The translations under genes and the position numbers were made by a program. DNA of 38,327 nt. Origin: Burkholderiaceae bacterium (GTDB taxonomy: Bacteria > Pseudomonadota > Gammaproteobacteria > Burkholderiales > Burkholderiaceae_F). Position 1 is the stretch's first letter. Each line of letters opens with the position of its first letter. The notes under the pieces are model-generated. The model saw nothing but the letters and a program-made list of their open reading frames with translations, did no database searches and was not told where the DNA came from. Location: the NCBI GenBank assembly GCA_013696665.1, contig JACCYC010000248.1, positions 1-38,327 on the forward strand. Direction: 5' to 3'. This document shows, one piece after another, positions 7,520-15,789 of this stretch.

Positions 7520-8008
7520 ATGAAGAAGTGGCCGTTTATTGCGCTGGTTTGCACCGTGCTGCTATCAGGCTGTGCGCACTTTTATCAGGATGCAAGATTA
7601 GGAGCAGAGGGATTCAATCCCGCTGTAGTCAGACAGCCGCAACCTCGATTGCCGAACGTCTTTGTTGTCGAAAACCGTTACTTGGTTGTCGATCAAGAGC
7701 CGATTCGAGTCACCAAGCGGGATGTCGGGCAGGACGGACGGGTCACGATCTCCTGGGCTCTGCCCGCTGGAAGTCCATACGTGTTTACTGACAAAGGTAT
7801 CGGCATTGCGGCCGGACCCAACAAAGAACGAGACACACCGGTCGGTTTGAAATGCGGCGTGCAGGGCGCGCCGCGCAAGATTTTTGAGTGCAGCTACAGG
7901 CCGTCGCCGGGGCGGTCGGTGTTCAAGTACACGATTAATGCAACGAATCGAGAGAACCCGCGCGAGGTGGTCGAGCCGCTGGATCCGTACATTGAGACCA
8001 ACCTATAG
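7520..8008 (+). CDS. Secreted lipoprotein of unknown function
   Basis: A 162-residue protein with a clear lipoprotein signal: MKKWPFIALVCTVLLSGC, lipobox LSGC with the lipidated Cys at residue 18. No Asp follows directly at +2 (Ala), so outer-membrane sorting is expected. The mature part is beta-rich, with a paired LKCGVQ and FECSYRP (Cys about 114 and 125) that could form a disulfide in the periplasm. The start is well supported by AGGAG six bases before ATG. It is a single gene; its last six bases overlap the convergent end of the cyclase gene. I do not recognise a named family, and the neighbours give no strong hint of function. Confidence 0.8.
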   Translation: MKKWPFIALVCTVLLSGCAHFYQDARLGAEGFNPAVVRQPQPRLPNVFVVENRYLVVDQEPIRVTKRDVGQDGRVTISWALPAGSPYVFTDKGIGIAAGPNKERDTPVGLKCGVQGAPRKIFECSYRPSPGRSVFKYTINATNRENPREVVEPLDPYIETNL

Positions 8009-10651
8009 ATCGGCGTGCTCCATGCCCCTGTTTGCTAGCCAGAGCCCCACCTGGTTCAAAGCATCCTCGTAACGCATCCCTGCGCCCTCTGTTGCCTCCG
8101 CTTTGAACTTGTTCTCTCCTATTTCGTTTCTCGCACGTTTCATTAAAGGCTCCAAAAACGCCTGATCTACGGCATCGCGACGGAGGGCTGTCCGCACAGC
8201 CTCCGCCTCAGCCGCGCCAAAGAATTTCGCCGCGTCTCTCGATCCCCCAAGCAAAGCGCAAAGGCCAGCTGTAACCTCAAGAGCACTTTGCCCAACTCGT
8301 CGAGAGCCAATCTTCGGCACAAGACCGAGGACTTCGAGCAACATCTCTTGGGCTCGCTGATCGTTCGCTCGATCAATTGAGACCATTGCAAGATTCAGCA
8401 GACCAATGGCGATAGATTCGAGGTCGCCCAGCCCGCGCGCAAGTGCTAACGCTTCCTTGTAAAGCGGTTCCGCAATGTCCAGTTGTCCCTCCATGCGATG
8501 AAGCTGCGCTAACGCATTGAGAGAGGCGACAAGTTCGCCTGGTTTGCCCAGTCCGCGCGCTAACGCCACCGCCTCCTCTGCATAAGATCGCGCGTTGACT
8601 CGGTCCCCTAGTCCAACAGCGGCCATCCCGAGTGGCTGGAGTACGGCGATGATTGCCGAGTTGTCCCCCATTTCTCGGACAATTGAGAGACTTTGCCCCA
8701 AGTACCTTTGCGCGTCGGCATAACTCCCCATGAAGCAAGCGAGCTGACCAGCACTAAATAGCGCCCGGCACCGCGCGTAGTCCCGCCTTTCCGGATTCAC
8801 GCGCGCTAGAGCCTCTGCTGTGAGTTGATATCCAAGTGCCAATAGACCACGGTTGATCCAGTAGCTTTTAAGTGCACTGGTAAGTCGCAGCCCCTGGTCC
8901 CTAGCATCCTCCATGTTGTCTAGCCAACGATGTGCCGAAAGCAAATTGTCCTTCTCCAGATCGAAATTCGCCAACGCAGCTTCGTGTGTCGGACCTCCAA
9001 AGTCCGATCGCGCCTTTTCGGCGAATGCCACGTAAAAGTCCAGATGTTCGCCGCATACCGCTGCAAAATCACTTAATTCAGCCAACTTCTCTTGCGCGTA
9101 GTGGCGCACCGTATCCAGCATCCGATAGCGGCCATTGGCATCCAGCACCACCAGCGATTTCTCTACAAGGTGAGTCAGAAGGTCGAGCACGTCGGATTCA
9201 TGCAGGCGTTCGTCTGCACACACCGCCTCGGCGGCCTCCAGCGTGCAACCCCCCGCGAACACCGACAGGCGCTGGAACAAGATCCGCTCCGCCTCCGTCA
9301 GAAGGTCGTAGCTCCAGTCGATCAACGCGCGCAGCGTGCGCTGGCGCGGAAGCACAGTCTGATCGCCGGTCACCAGCAAACGGAAGCGATCATTCAGGCG
9401 TGCTGCAATTGTGTCGACCGTCAGCGCTCGCACACGCGCAGCTGCAAGCTCGATTGCGAGAGGGATTCCGTCGAGGCGACGACAGATGTCGACCACGGCG
9501 ATCGCATTTTCAACACTCAGGCTGAAGTCCCGTCGTGCGGCCGAAGCACGATCGACAAAGAGCCGCACCGCCTCGTGCTGAATCAGCGAATCGATATCGA
9601 TGCGCTGTTGCGCTTCGGGGACTGACAGCGTCGGCAGGTGATAAACGGCCTCGCCGGCGATCTGCAAATAGTCACGGCTCGATGTCAGGATCTTGACGTG
9701 TGGCCCCGCTTGCAACAGCCGCTTGGCGAGGTTGGCGCAGCCGTGCACGACCTGTTCGCAGTTGTCGAGAATGATCAACATCCGCAGGTCGTGCACATAC
9801 CTGATCAGCGCATCGATCACAGGGCTTCCGGCTTCTTCCTTGACGCCGAGCACAGAAGCCGCGGCCTGTGGCACCAGGCTTGGATCGGTCAACGCCGCGA
9901 GCTCAACAAACCACACGCCGTCCGGGAAATCGTCGAGGACGTCAGCGGCCAGTTGCGTCGACAACCGCGACTTGCCGATTCCGCCCATACCCAGCAACGT
10001 GACCAATCGGTTCGACGCCAGCATCTGCTTGATTTCTGCCAGCTCGCGCTCGCGGCCGACAAACGAGTTCAGTTGCTGCGTTAGGTTGTTCGGTGTGCTT
10101 TCCAGCGATCTGAGTGCGGGGAAGTCAGCGCGCAGATGTGTGTGCAGCAATTGATAGATGTGCTCGGTACTCGCTAGATCGCGTAGCCGCACCGTTCCAA
10201 GGTCGCGTAGAGACGCGTCAACCGGCAACGCACCGTCGACCTGCTCGGCAACGGCCTGGGAGAGCAATATTTGTCCGCCGTGTGCCGCACACATGATTCG
10301 TGCGGCGCGATTGACGGCGCGACCGTAGAAGTCGCCGTCGCGCCGCTGGTCGATCCCACAGTGCAAACCGCACCGCAACGGCAGCGTCAGTCCGCTCTCC
10401 GCCTCGGGCAACGCCAACGCCTTCTGAATTTCGATGGTTGCCTTCAATGCATCGAGCGGGGTATCGAATGCCGCATGCACGCCGTCGCCCGTCATCTTCA
10501 CCACCGTCCCGTGATGCCGCTCCACGGACGCTCGCGAGATGGCATCGTGGCGCGCCATCACCGGTAGCATCCGCTCGGGTTCCTGCTCCCATAAACGGGT
10601 GCTGCCTTCGACGTCGGTAAAAAGAAAGGTGACAGCGGACTGTTCAGACAC
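8003..10651 (-). CDS. Class III adenylate/guanylate cyclase fused to STAND-type ATPase and TPR-like repeats
   Basis: An 882-residue multidomain signalling protein. Residues about 5-170 form a class III nucleotide cyclase: FLFTDVEGST carries metal-binding D13, MTGDGVHAAF carries D56, and AVNRAARI supplies the transition-state N114 and R118, so the site looks active. An NTPase of the AfsR/MalT-like STAND kind follows, with FVGRERELAEI, Walker A GMGGIGKS at about 221-228 and Walker B LIILDNCEQV near 296. From about 590 to 850 come helical TPR-like repeats (for example YADAQRYLGQSLSIVREMGD). No transmembrane segment or C-terminal DNA-binding domain is seen. I chose GTG at 10651 because VSEQSAVTFLFTD matches the usual short N-terminus; GTG at 10744 or TTG at 10676 are alternatives. 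It is divergent from a methyltransferase. The ligand sensed and the effector of the cyclic nucleotide are unknown. Confidence 0.9.
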   Translation of the reverse strand: MSEQSAVTFLFTDVEGSTRLWEQEPERMLPVMARHDAISRASVERHHGTVVKMTGDGVHAAFDTPLDALKATIEIQKALALPEAESGLTLPLRCGLHCGIDQRRDGDFYGRAVNRAARIMCAAHGGQILLSQAVAEQVDGALPVDASLRDLGTVRLRDLASTEHIYQLLHTHLRADFPALRSLESTPNNLTQQLNSFVGRERELAEIKQMLASNRLVTLLGMGGIGKSRLSTQLAADVLDDFPDGVWFVELAALTDPSLVPQAAASVLGVKEEAGSPVIDALIRYVHDLRMLIILDNCEQVVHGCANLAKRLLQAGPHVKILTSSRDYLQIAGEAVYHLPTLSVPEAQQRIDIDSLIQHEAVRLFVDRASAARRDFSLSVENAIAVVDICRRLDGIPLAIELAAARVRALTVDTIAARLNDRFRLLVTGDQTVLPRQRTLRALIDWSYDLLTEAERILFQRLSVFAGGCTLEAAEAVCADERLHESDVLDLLTHLVEKSLVVLDANGRYRMLDTVRHYAQEKLAELSDFAAVCGEHLDFYVAFAEKARSDFGGPTHEAALANFDLEKDNLLSAHRWLDNMEDARDQGLRLTSALKSYWINRGLLALGYQLTAEALARVNPERRDYARCRALFSAGQLACFMGSYADAQRYLGQSLSIVREMGDNSAIIAVLQPLGMAAVGLGDRVNARSYAEEAVALARGLGKPGELVASLNALAQLHRMEGQLDIAEPLYKEALALARGLGDLESIAIGLLNLAMVSIDRANDQRAQEMLLEVLGLVPKIGSRRVGQSALEVTAGLCALLGGSRDAAKFFGAAEAEAVRTALRRDAVDQAFLEPLMKRARNEIGENKFKAEATEGAGMRYEDALNQVGLWLANRGMEHADL

Positions 10652-10766
10652 GTCAGTAAGGCGCCCGGCTGAAAGCAATTCGGATGTTACTGCGCGGGCC
10701 GTTCCAAGACACGCTACATTTCTCCGCGCCGTTTGTGGGGGCACTGTTTTAGGACCGAAGACCGAA

Positions 10767-11390
10767 GTGAAAGAAACTTCGCCAGATCAACAGATTTCCG
10801 CCGGCACTCTGCAGCATTACGAGCAAAGCGCCGAAGGCTTCCGTGCAGGCACGCGCGACCACGATGTCACCCAAAACATCGACGCGCTGCTGCGTCATAT
10901 AAAAGGCAGCCCGCCGTTCACGATTCTAGATTTAGGTTGCGGGCCGGGGCGCGATCTAAAAGCGTTCGCCGCGCTGGGCCACGTCCCCATCGGACTCGAT
11001 GGCGCCGCCAGCTTTGTTGCGATGGCGCAGCGCGATTCAGGTTGCGAAGTCTGGCGACAAGACTTTCTTGCACTTGATTTACCGGAAGAGCGATTCGATG
11101 GCGTGTTTGCCAACGCTTCCCTGTTCCACGTCCCAAGCGCGCACTTGCCGCGCGTTCTGCGGCAATTGCATGCATCGCTCAAGGCGCGCGGTGTCTTGTT
11201 CAGTTCCAACCCGCGCGGCTCTAATGAAGAAGGTTGGAACGGAGGTCGCTACGGCGCGTATCACGATCTTGAAACATGGCGGGGCTTCATGACCGATGCG
11301 CGCTTTGTCGAACTCGAACACTTTTATCGCCCCGCTGGGTTACCGCGAGAGCAGCAGCCTTGGCTTGCGAGCGTCTGGCGACGGCGCTGA
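10767..11390 (+). CDS. Class I SAM-dependent methyltransferase
   Basis: A 207-residue protein with a Rossmann methyltransferase domain. Motif I is ILDLGCGPGR (about 53-62), the acidic end of strand 2 is GLDGA, and FDGVFANASLFHV (motif IV region) and a C-terminal ARGVLFSSNPRG strand follow. The start is GTG at 10767, with AGGA 12 bases upstream as a weak ribosome site; the open frame continues upstream but would overlap the divergent cyclase gene. No substrate-specific region is recognisable. It is a single gene divergent from the cyclase/ATPase gene, so the two may share a control region of about 115 bp. Small-molecule methylation is more likely than nucleic acid methylation from size and motifs, which is inference. 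Confidence 0.85.
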   Translation: MKETSPDQQISAGTLQHYEQSAEGFRAGTRDHDVTQNIDALLRHIKGSPPFTILDLGCGPGRDLKAFAALGHVPIGLDGAASFVAMAQRDSGCEVWRQDFLALDLPEERFDGVFANASLFHVPSAHLPRVLRQLHASLKARGVLFSSNPRGSNEEGWNGGRYGAYHDLETWRGFMTDARFVELEHFYRPAGLPREQQPWLASVWRRR

Positions 11391-11492
11391 AGCAGCGGAT
11401 GCGTCGCGGGCGAGATTATGTTTGGCGACGATGCGTTTCACTGGGGCACCATCGCAAGACGGCCGCGCCGGAGTCGGCCACCCAGTAATCGT

Positions 11493-12329
11493 CTAGCGCT
11501 GCGCAGGCACTCTGGCGTGCGCCTGCCTGCGGGCGGAGCGGATCATCTCGGCACACATCACGCATAGGCAAAGCCACGCAAGCCCGGACACAAAACCCGC
11601 GAATACATCGCTTGCGTAGTGCGCGCGTAGAAAGAAGCGGCTGCTACCGATTACAAATGCGGTCGCCGTTGCACTCAAGACAATCGGCAAATGCCAGTTT
11701 TGCGGGGTCGAGCGCACCAGCACGTAGGCAACCGCGCCATAGGTGGCAACCGCGCCCGAAGAGTGTCCGCTCGGAAAGCTGTATCCGTGCAGCGTCAGTA
11801 GGTCCTGGTCGTAAACGGGCCGAGCGCGCTCAAACGCGGCTTTCAAAACGCGCGTCAGGATGCCATTGCCTGCGACGGAGGCAATCCACACGGCGGCCAG
11901 CGCATAGTCGCGGCGGCAAAGCAGAATCAATGCGCCGGCGATCGCAATGGCCCATAACACCGGCGTGTTTGCGAGCACAGTTACCGCGGCAAACACCTGC
12001 ACTGTCGAAGCCGAGACGCTGCGCTGCATCGCGTCGGTCATTGCCTGGTCAGCCTGTGTGAGCGTGCCATTCGGAACGAACCAGGCTGGGACTAGCGAAA
12101 ACACAAGTACGGCAACAACGACGGTCGTGAATGCGAACGCCAATGCTCGGGACTGATTACTCGCCGCGGCGGCCACGAGCACGGAGCTGCTACGGTCCAC
12201 GCGATGTACAAAATGCCAGAGGCACGCGACAAGCGCAAGCAGCACCATTAGCGCGCCAGCAAAAAATGTCAGCGCGTTGTTGCCGATTGCATTCGCGAAA
12301 TCTAAAACACGTGCTGCATCAAGCGGCAT
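11493..12329 (-). CDS. PAP2-superfamily membrane phosphatase
   Basis: A 278-residue integral membrane protein with all three phosphatase motifs: KAAFERARP at 163-171, PSGH at 186-189 (catalytic His189), and SRFFLRAHYASD at 230-241 (Arg231, His237, Asp241). About six hydrophobic segments are visible, including residues 19-40, 63-82, 113-137, 195-205, 214-229 and 243-262. The family removes phosphate from lipid substrates such as phosphatidic acid, PGP or undecaprenyl pyrophosphate on the periplasmic face. ATG at 12329 lies 11 bp inside the end of the preceding phosphoesterase gene, indicating coupled translation with it and with the lipid kinase before that. The exact lipid is not determined by sequence. 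Confidence 0.92.
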   Translation of the reverse strand: MPLDAARVLDFANAIGNNALTFFAGALMVLLALVACLWHFVHRVDRSSSVLVAAAASNQSRALAFAFTTVVVAVLVFSLVPAWFVPNGTLTQADQAMTDAMQRSVSASTVQVFAAVTVLANTPVLWAIAIAGALILLCRRDYALAAVWIASVAGNGILTRVLKAAFERARPVYDQDLLTLHGYSFPSGHSSGAVATYGAVAYVLVRSTPQNWHLPIVLSATATAFVIGSSRFFLRAHYASDVFAGFVSGLAWLCLCVMCAEMIRSARRQAHARVPAQR

Positions 12330-13140
12330 TGCCGGTGCCGAAGCTGAGCAGCTGGCTTGTGTGGAGTTCGAACTTGTCAGATGCCGCTGCGTAATCCCAC
12401 CGCTCGACCGTGCAATGACGCGGTGACTGTGCACCGTCGCAGCGAAGCAGATTGACCGAGTTCGCAATGCCCTCGCGAATGCGCGACGAAAGCGACGTGC
12501 CCGCCTGCACCGTCCACATGTCGCGCTTCAGCAGTGGAAAAGTGGTTCGCATCGAGTGCACATAAGGCAAATGGATGTGCCCGCCCATGATGATGTCACC
12601 ACCCGCCGCGGCCCATTCCGGCACCGCCTCGCAATGGCCCTTCAGCAGATTGGCTTCGTCGCTGGCACGGATCGCGAGCACCGGCTGATGCACGACGATG
12701 ATCCGCAGCTGCGATGCAGACGCGCGCAGCAAACGTGCGGTGACACGCGCGATCTGCTGCGCCGAAAGTTCACCATTCTTGTGTCGGCGCGGTCGCGTCG
12801 TGTTAATGCCGAGCACCAACAAATGCGCCGATTCGAAATCGGGTTCCAGATTGTCGCCAAACGCTTCGGAGTAATTGGCGTACGGAGTCAATGCGCGCGC
12901 AGCAAGGTTGAACAGCGGAATGTCGTGATTACCAGGAATCGCAACCAAGGCGGGCGGATTCAATTCGTCGATGAATTTTCGCGCGGCGCTGAACTGGCTC
13001 CGCCGTGCTCGCTGCGTAATGTCGCCCGACAAAATGACCAGCTCCGGTGCCTGTTCACGCGCCAGTTGAAGCAGAGCGCGCACGACCGGAGGCTGCTCCG
13101 TTCCAAAGTGCGCATCTGAAATCTGCAGCACGGTCGTCAT
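12319..13140 (-). CDS. Calcineurin-like metallophosphoesterase
   Basis: A 273-residue cytoplasmic phosphoesterase. The metal-ligand motifs occur in canonical order: D-x-H (SDAH, D9 and H11), GD (SGDITQ, D40), GNHD (70-73), an isolated His (VVHQP, H151) and GHIH (187-190). Fold and length fit the cyclic nucleotide phosphodiesterase-like or UDP-2,3-diacylglucosamine-hydrolase-like groups, so the substrate could be a phosphodiester such as cAMP or a lipid. ATG at 13140 overlaps the TGA of the lipid kinase gene (ATGA), and its own end overlaps the PAP2 gene, so the three are one translational unit. That context favours a lipid-phosphate role, which is inference. Confidence 0.92.
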   Translation of the reverse strand: MTTVLQISDAHFGTEQPPVVRALLQLAREQAPELVILSGDITQRARRSQFSAARKFIDELNPPALVAIPGNHDIPLFNLAARALTPYANYSEAFGDNLEPDFESAHLLVLGINTTRPRRHKNGELSAQQIARVTARLLRASASQLRIIVVHQPVLAIRASDEANLLKGHCEAVPEWAAAGGDIIMGGHIHLPYVHSMRTTFPLLKRDMWTVQAGTSLSSRIREGIANSVNLLRCDGAQSPRHCTVERWDYAAASDKFELHTSQLLSFGTGNAA

Positions 13141-14078
13141 CGTTTTGCTGTCTCTGGCTCCGCGTCGATCGGCACCAACAGCAGCAACGGTTGCGGGGCG
13201 ACGCGAAACTCGATCGGCGCGTTCATCCAGGTAACTTCGCCGTCGGTGGCCACTTTGAGCCGGCGACCTAAACGATTTGCGGGCGTTACCACCAGCTTGG
13301 TCAGCGAAAATCGTTGCACGCCGCTCGCTTCGCGCAGCCGCCCGAGCGCACCCTGCAGCGCGAGCCATAGCAAACTCAGCTTTGAAACCGGTCCAAGCAC
13401 GATCGCAGCGAGCTTGCCCTCTTGTTCCACAACTTCTGATTCGAGGCCCATCTGCTCGAGCTGCAGCCGGTTGTTTACAACAAATAAGGTAAGCGTGCGC
13501 AGCTGATGCTTTCGCCCATCGCTATCGAGCTTGATCAACATCGGCCGATAGCCTCGAATTATTGTCACGAGTGCGGCCCACGCGGCAACGAGGCGGCTGC
13601 GCCCGTGACGATGCTTCTGCTCCTCGCGATCCTCGAGTAGTTGCGGATGCAGCCCGATACTCGCGTTGACGAGGAACACGCGGTCATTGACCATCCCTAC
13701 CTGGACGTGTTGTACGCGCGCCGTCAACAAAGCCCGCGCGGCAACCGACGTATCTGAAGAAATACCGTGCGTGCGGCCGAAGTAGTTAAATGTGCCGCTG
13801 GGAATGACTCCAAACAGACAGCCGCTACCGAGCGTTGCCTGAGCCACTGTATTCAACGTACCGTCGCCTCCGGCTGCGACGACGGAGCCCGAGTTTTGCT
13901 TAGCTTTGGCGACGGCTTGCTGTGCAACCGTACCGAGCTGCTTCGGATCGTCCACGCGAAAAATTTCGTGAGTGCGGCCCACAGCGTTGAAGACGTCAGC
14001 GATCGCGCGCGAGGTGGTCTCGGTATCCTCGTGGCCTGAGCCTGCATTCAATACAACGTAAAGCGGTGCGGCGGGCAT
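13137..14078 (-). CDS. Diacylglycerol kinase-family lipid kinase
   Basis: A 313-residue protein of the DAGK catalytic-domain family (YegS/BmrU-like), which phosphorylates diacylglycerol or a related lipid with ATP at the membrane. The N-terminus PLYVVLNAGSG is the family's first strand; the nucleotide loop AAGGDGTLNTVAQ has GGDGT at 70-74; GVIPSGTFNYFGRTHGI is the conserved proline-glycine strand that follows. The C-terminal beta-sandwich ends with ATDGEVTWMNAPIEFRV, also typical. I chose ATG at 14078, directly before the first conserved strand, over the longer frame. It heads a coupled three-gene unit with a phosphoesterase and a PAP2 phosphatase. An unrelated conserved gene lies 80 bp upstream on the same strand. 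Confidence 0.93.
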   Translation of the reverse strand: MPAAPLYVVLNAGSGHEDTETTSRAIADVFNAVGRTHEIFRVDDPKQLGTVAQQAVAKAKQNSGSVVAAGGDGTLNTVAQATLGSGCLFGVIPSGTFNYFGRTHGISSDTSVAARALLTARVQHVQVGMVNDRVFLVNASIGLHPQLLEDREEQKHRHGRSRLVAAWAALVTIIRGYRPMLIKLDSDGRKHQLRTLTLFVVNNRLQLEQMGLESEVVEQEGKLAAIVLGPVSKLSLLWLALQGALGRLREASGVQRFSLTKLVVTPANRLGRRLKVATDGEVTWMNAPIEFRVAPQPLLLLVPIDAEPETAKR

Positions 14079-14158
14079 ACAGCGTGCGACGTGACTGAAG
14101 GTTGGTTGCGGCAGGCCGCAGAGTAACGGAACTACTGCGCAACCACTTTCGTTCAGGT

Positions 14159-14842
14159 TTATTCCGCGTACTCTTCCGACCCCTGCACCCACAAAAACGA
14201 TTGAATGTCGATCATGTCTCGCGGTCTTAGATCGCGCAGATCGTGACGAACCTGTGAAGCGAGCTGTAGCAGGCTGGCGTACCCCTGCCACGAGGGTCGC
14301 GACTGATAATGGAAATCAAAGCCCCAGGCGCGCGCGGCTGCGCGTGTCACCATCGGTTTCAGAAAAATATGCACGTCTGGCTGAGCGATAAACCCGAACA
14401 CGGTCACTAGCGGCCACGTGAGTACGCGGGTCTGCCGGCGCGGCAGCGCCGACACGACCTCAACCCAGTGTTCGAACCTCCGCTCGATGCTGGCCGTGCC
14501 GTGTAGGAACCGGTACAGACCCTCGGCGAATGCTGTAGCGCCGTCGGTCGATTTGACGGCGTCGCGCAGTGCCATTTTCTCGAACGAGAAAATCATGCTG
14601 TGGCGCGAGCCCTGCTCCACGCGCACGGCGCGGGCGGCAGCTTCGGTGAACTCGCGGCCGCGCAACAGCTTGCGAAACTCTGCACGCCCGAGCGCCTGTT
14701 GCCATCGTTGATGCGTCTCCCATTTGTATTCGCGCTCCCATTCAACGTAAGTGGCGTCGCGAAACCCAGCGGGAAAGACCCTTAAGAACTTGCGACGGCA
14801 ACGGGCTGCACCCGGCGCCAAAGTCGCGGCGCTTCGAGCCAT
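14159..14842 (-). CDS. Conserved protein of unknown function
   Basis: A 227-residue soluble protein. It is rich in aromatic and basic residues, with notable stretches KFLRVFPAGFRD, YVEWEREYKWETHQRW, RHSMIFSFEKMALRDAV and RPRDMIDIQSFLWVQGSEEY at the C-terminus. The layout, with no signal peptide, helix or familiar nucleotide motif, does not match a family I can name, although the compact style suggests a genuine conserved cytoplasmic protein and not a shadow frame. The start is uncertain: ATG at 14842 is used, while TTG at 14857 would add five residues. It lies on the same strand as the lipid kinase cassette, 80 bp upstream of it, and downstream of a methyltransferase gene. Confidence 0.75.
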   Translation of the reverse strand: MARSAATLAPGAARCRRKFLRVFPAGFRDATYVEWEREYKWETHQRWQQALGRAEFRKLLRGREFTEAAARAVRVEQGSRHSMIFSFEKMALRDAVKSTDGATAFAEGLYRFLHGTASIERRFEHWVEVVSALPRRQTRVLTWPLVTVFGFIAQPDVHIFLKPMVTRAAARAWGFDFHYQSRPSWQGYASLLQLASQVRHDLRDLRPRDMIDIQSFLWVQGSEEYAE

Positions 14843-14910
14843 TTCATATTCTGCCAAGTGCTGAACACACTATGTTGGCAGTAGCCTGATCGGTCCGCAT
14901 TGCTGAGTGC

Positions 14911-15708
14911 CTAGACAGTGCCGCGCACCGCCCACGCGCGGGCGATCAACGGGATCGTGCCGTCACTGGCAATGGGTAGCGTTTCAAAAATCCGCTCACG
15001 CAAAGCACTGCGCCCCTGTTCACTGAGCGACATCGCGTAACCGGGCGCGGGTCCCTGGCCTCCGAGAAATGGGGCCCAGTAGTCTTCAAAATCTCGAAAT
15101 GTTGTTGCCACATCGATCGCCTGTGCGCTGACGTCACGCAGCTTCGCTTGATTCAGCAACGCAACCAAAGCAGCGGGTTTGCACAATGGAAAGCGGTGAC
15201 CTTCGTCGAGAAGTTGCGCATCGGGGTTAAGCGCCACGGCCGCGTCCCAGAAGTAACGCATCAGCTCCATTTTTCCGGCGTAGTCCCAGACATACGCTGC
15301 AACCCTGCCGCCCGCGACGACTGTGCGCGTCATTTCTCGCACGGCAAGCAGGGGGTCGGCGACGAAGTTGATGACCAAGCCGGCGACTGCAACGTCAAAA
15401 ATTGCCGATTGCACCGGGAGTGACTGAGCGTCAGCCACATCAAAGGTCACTCGTGCGTCGTCGGTGTGCGCCTGCGCATAGTCGATAAACGCTGCCGACG
15501 GATCGATCGCCCTGATGCTGCGCGGCTGCTGATCCTGCAAGATCGTTTGCGTTAGCGCGCCCGTTCCGCACCCGACGTCCAACCACGCACGGTGTGCCGG
15601 TGCCCCGAGCCACTGTAGAAACTCCCTCGCAACAAGGCGGCTCCATCGACCTATATACGGCTCGTACAGGTTGCCCGCTGCCCACGTGTCCTTGCGCTGA
15701 TCGGCCAT
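14911..15708 (-). CDS. Class I SAM-dependent methyltransferase (UbiE/Methyltransf_11 type)
   Basis: A 265-residue methyltransferase. Motif I WLDVGCGTGALT spans about 42-53, IDPSAAFIDYAQ supplies the acidic residue contacting the SAM ribose, DVADAQSLP is motif II and AVAGLVINFVADP is motif III/IV. The region after about residue 150 (AGKMELMRYFWDAAVALNPDAQ) is the lid typical of the small-molecule group. ATG at 15708 is clear. It lies 81 bp downstream of the glutamine synthetase-like gene on the same strand, so it may share its transcript. No specific substrate can be read from the sequence. Confidence 0.9.
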   Translation of the reverse strand: MADQRKDTWAAGNLYEPYIGRWSRLVAREFLQWLGAPAHRAWLDVGCGTGALTQTILQDQQPRSIRAIDPSAAFIDYAQAHTDDARVTFDVADAQSLPVQSAIFDVAVAGLVINFVADPLLAVREMTRTVVAGGRVAAYVWDYAGKMELMRYFWDAAVALNPDAQLLDEGHRFPLCKPAALVALLNQAKLRDVSAQAIDVATTFRDFEDYWAPFLGGQGPAPGYAMSLSEQGRSALRERIFETLPIASDGTIPLIARAWAVRGTV

Positions 15709-15789
15709 GCCGACATTTTGACTTTGTGGGGCCGGTCGGACAAGCTCACTGTCTTCGTCGTCTGGCTCAAAGCGCTTACGCAGATCAAT

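Noticed and set aside
9092..10154. Several rightward open frames of 150-180 residues
   Set aside because: All lie antisense to the cyclase/ATPase gene, whose motifs cover the region.
12319..13140. Metallophosphoesterase as the missing PdeM partner of the repair operon
   Set aside because: It is coupled to a lipid kinase and PAP2 gene 12 kb away, and the sequence looks like the broader calcineurin-like group; membership in the PdeM family was not supported by anything I could see.
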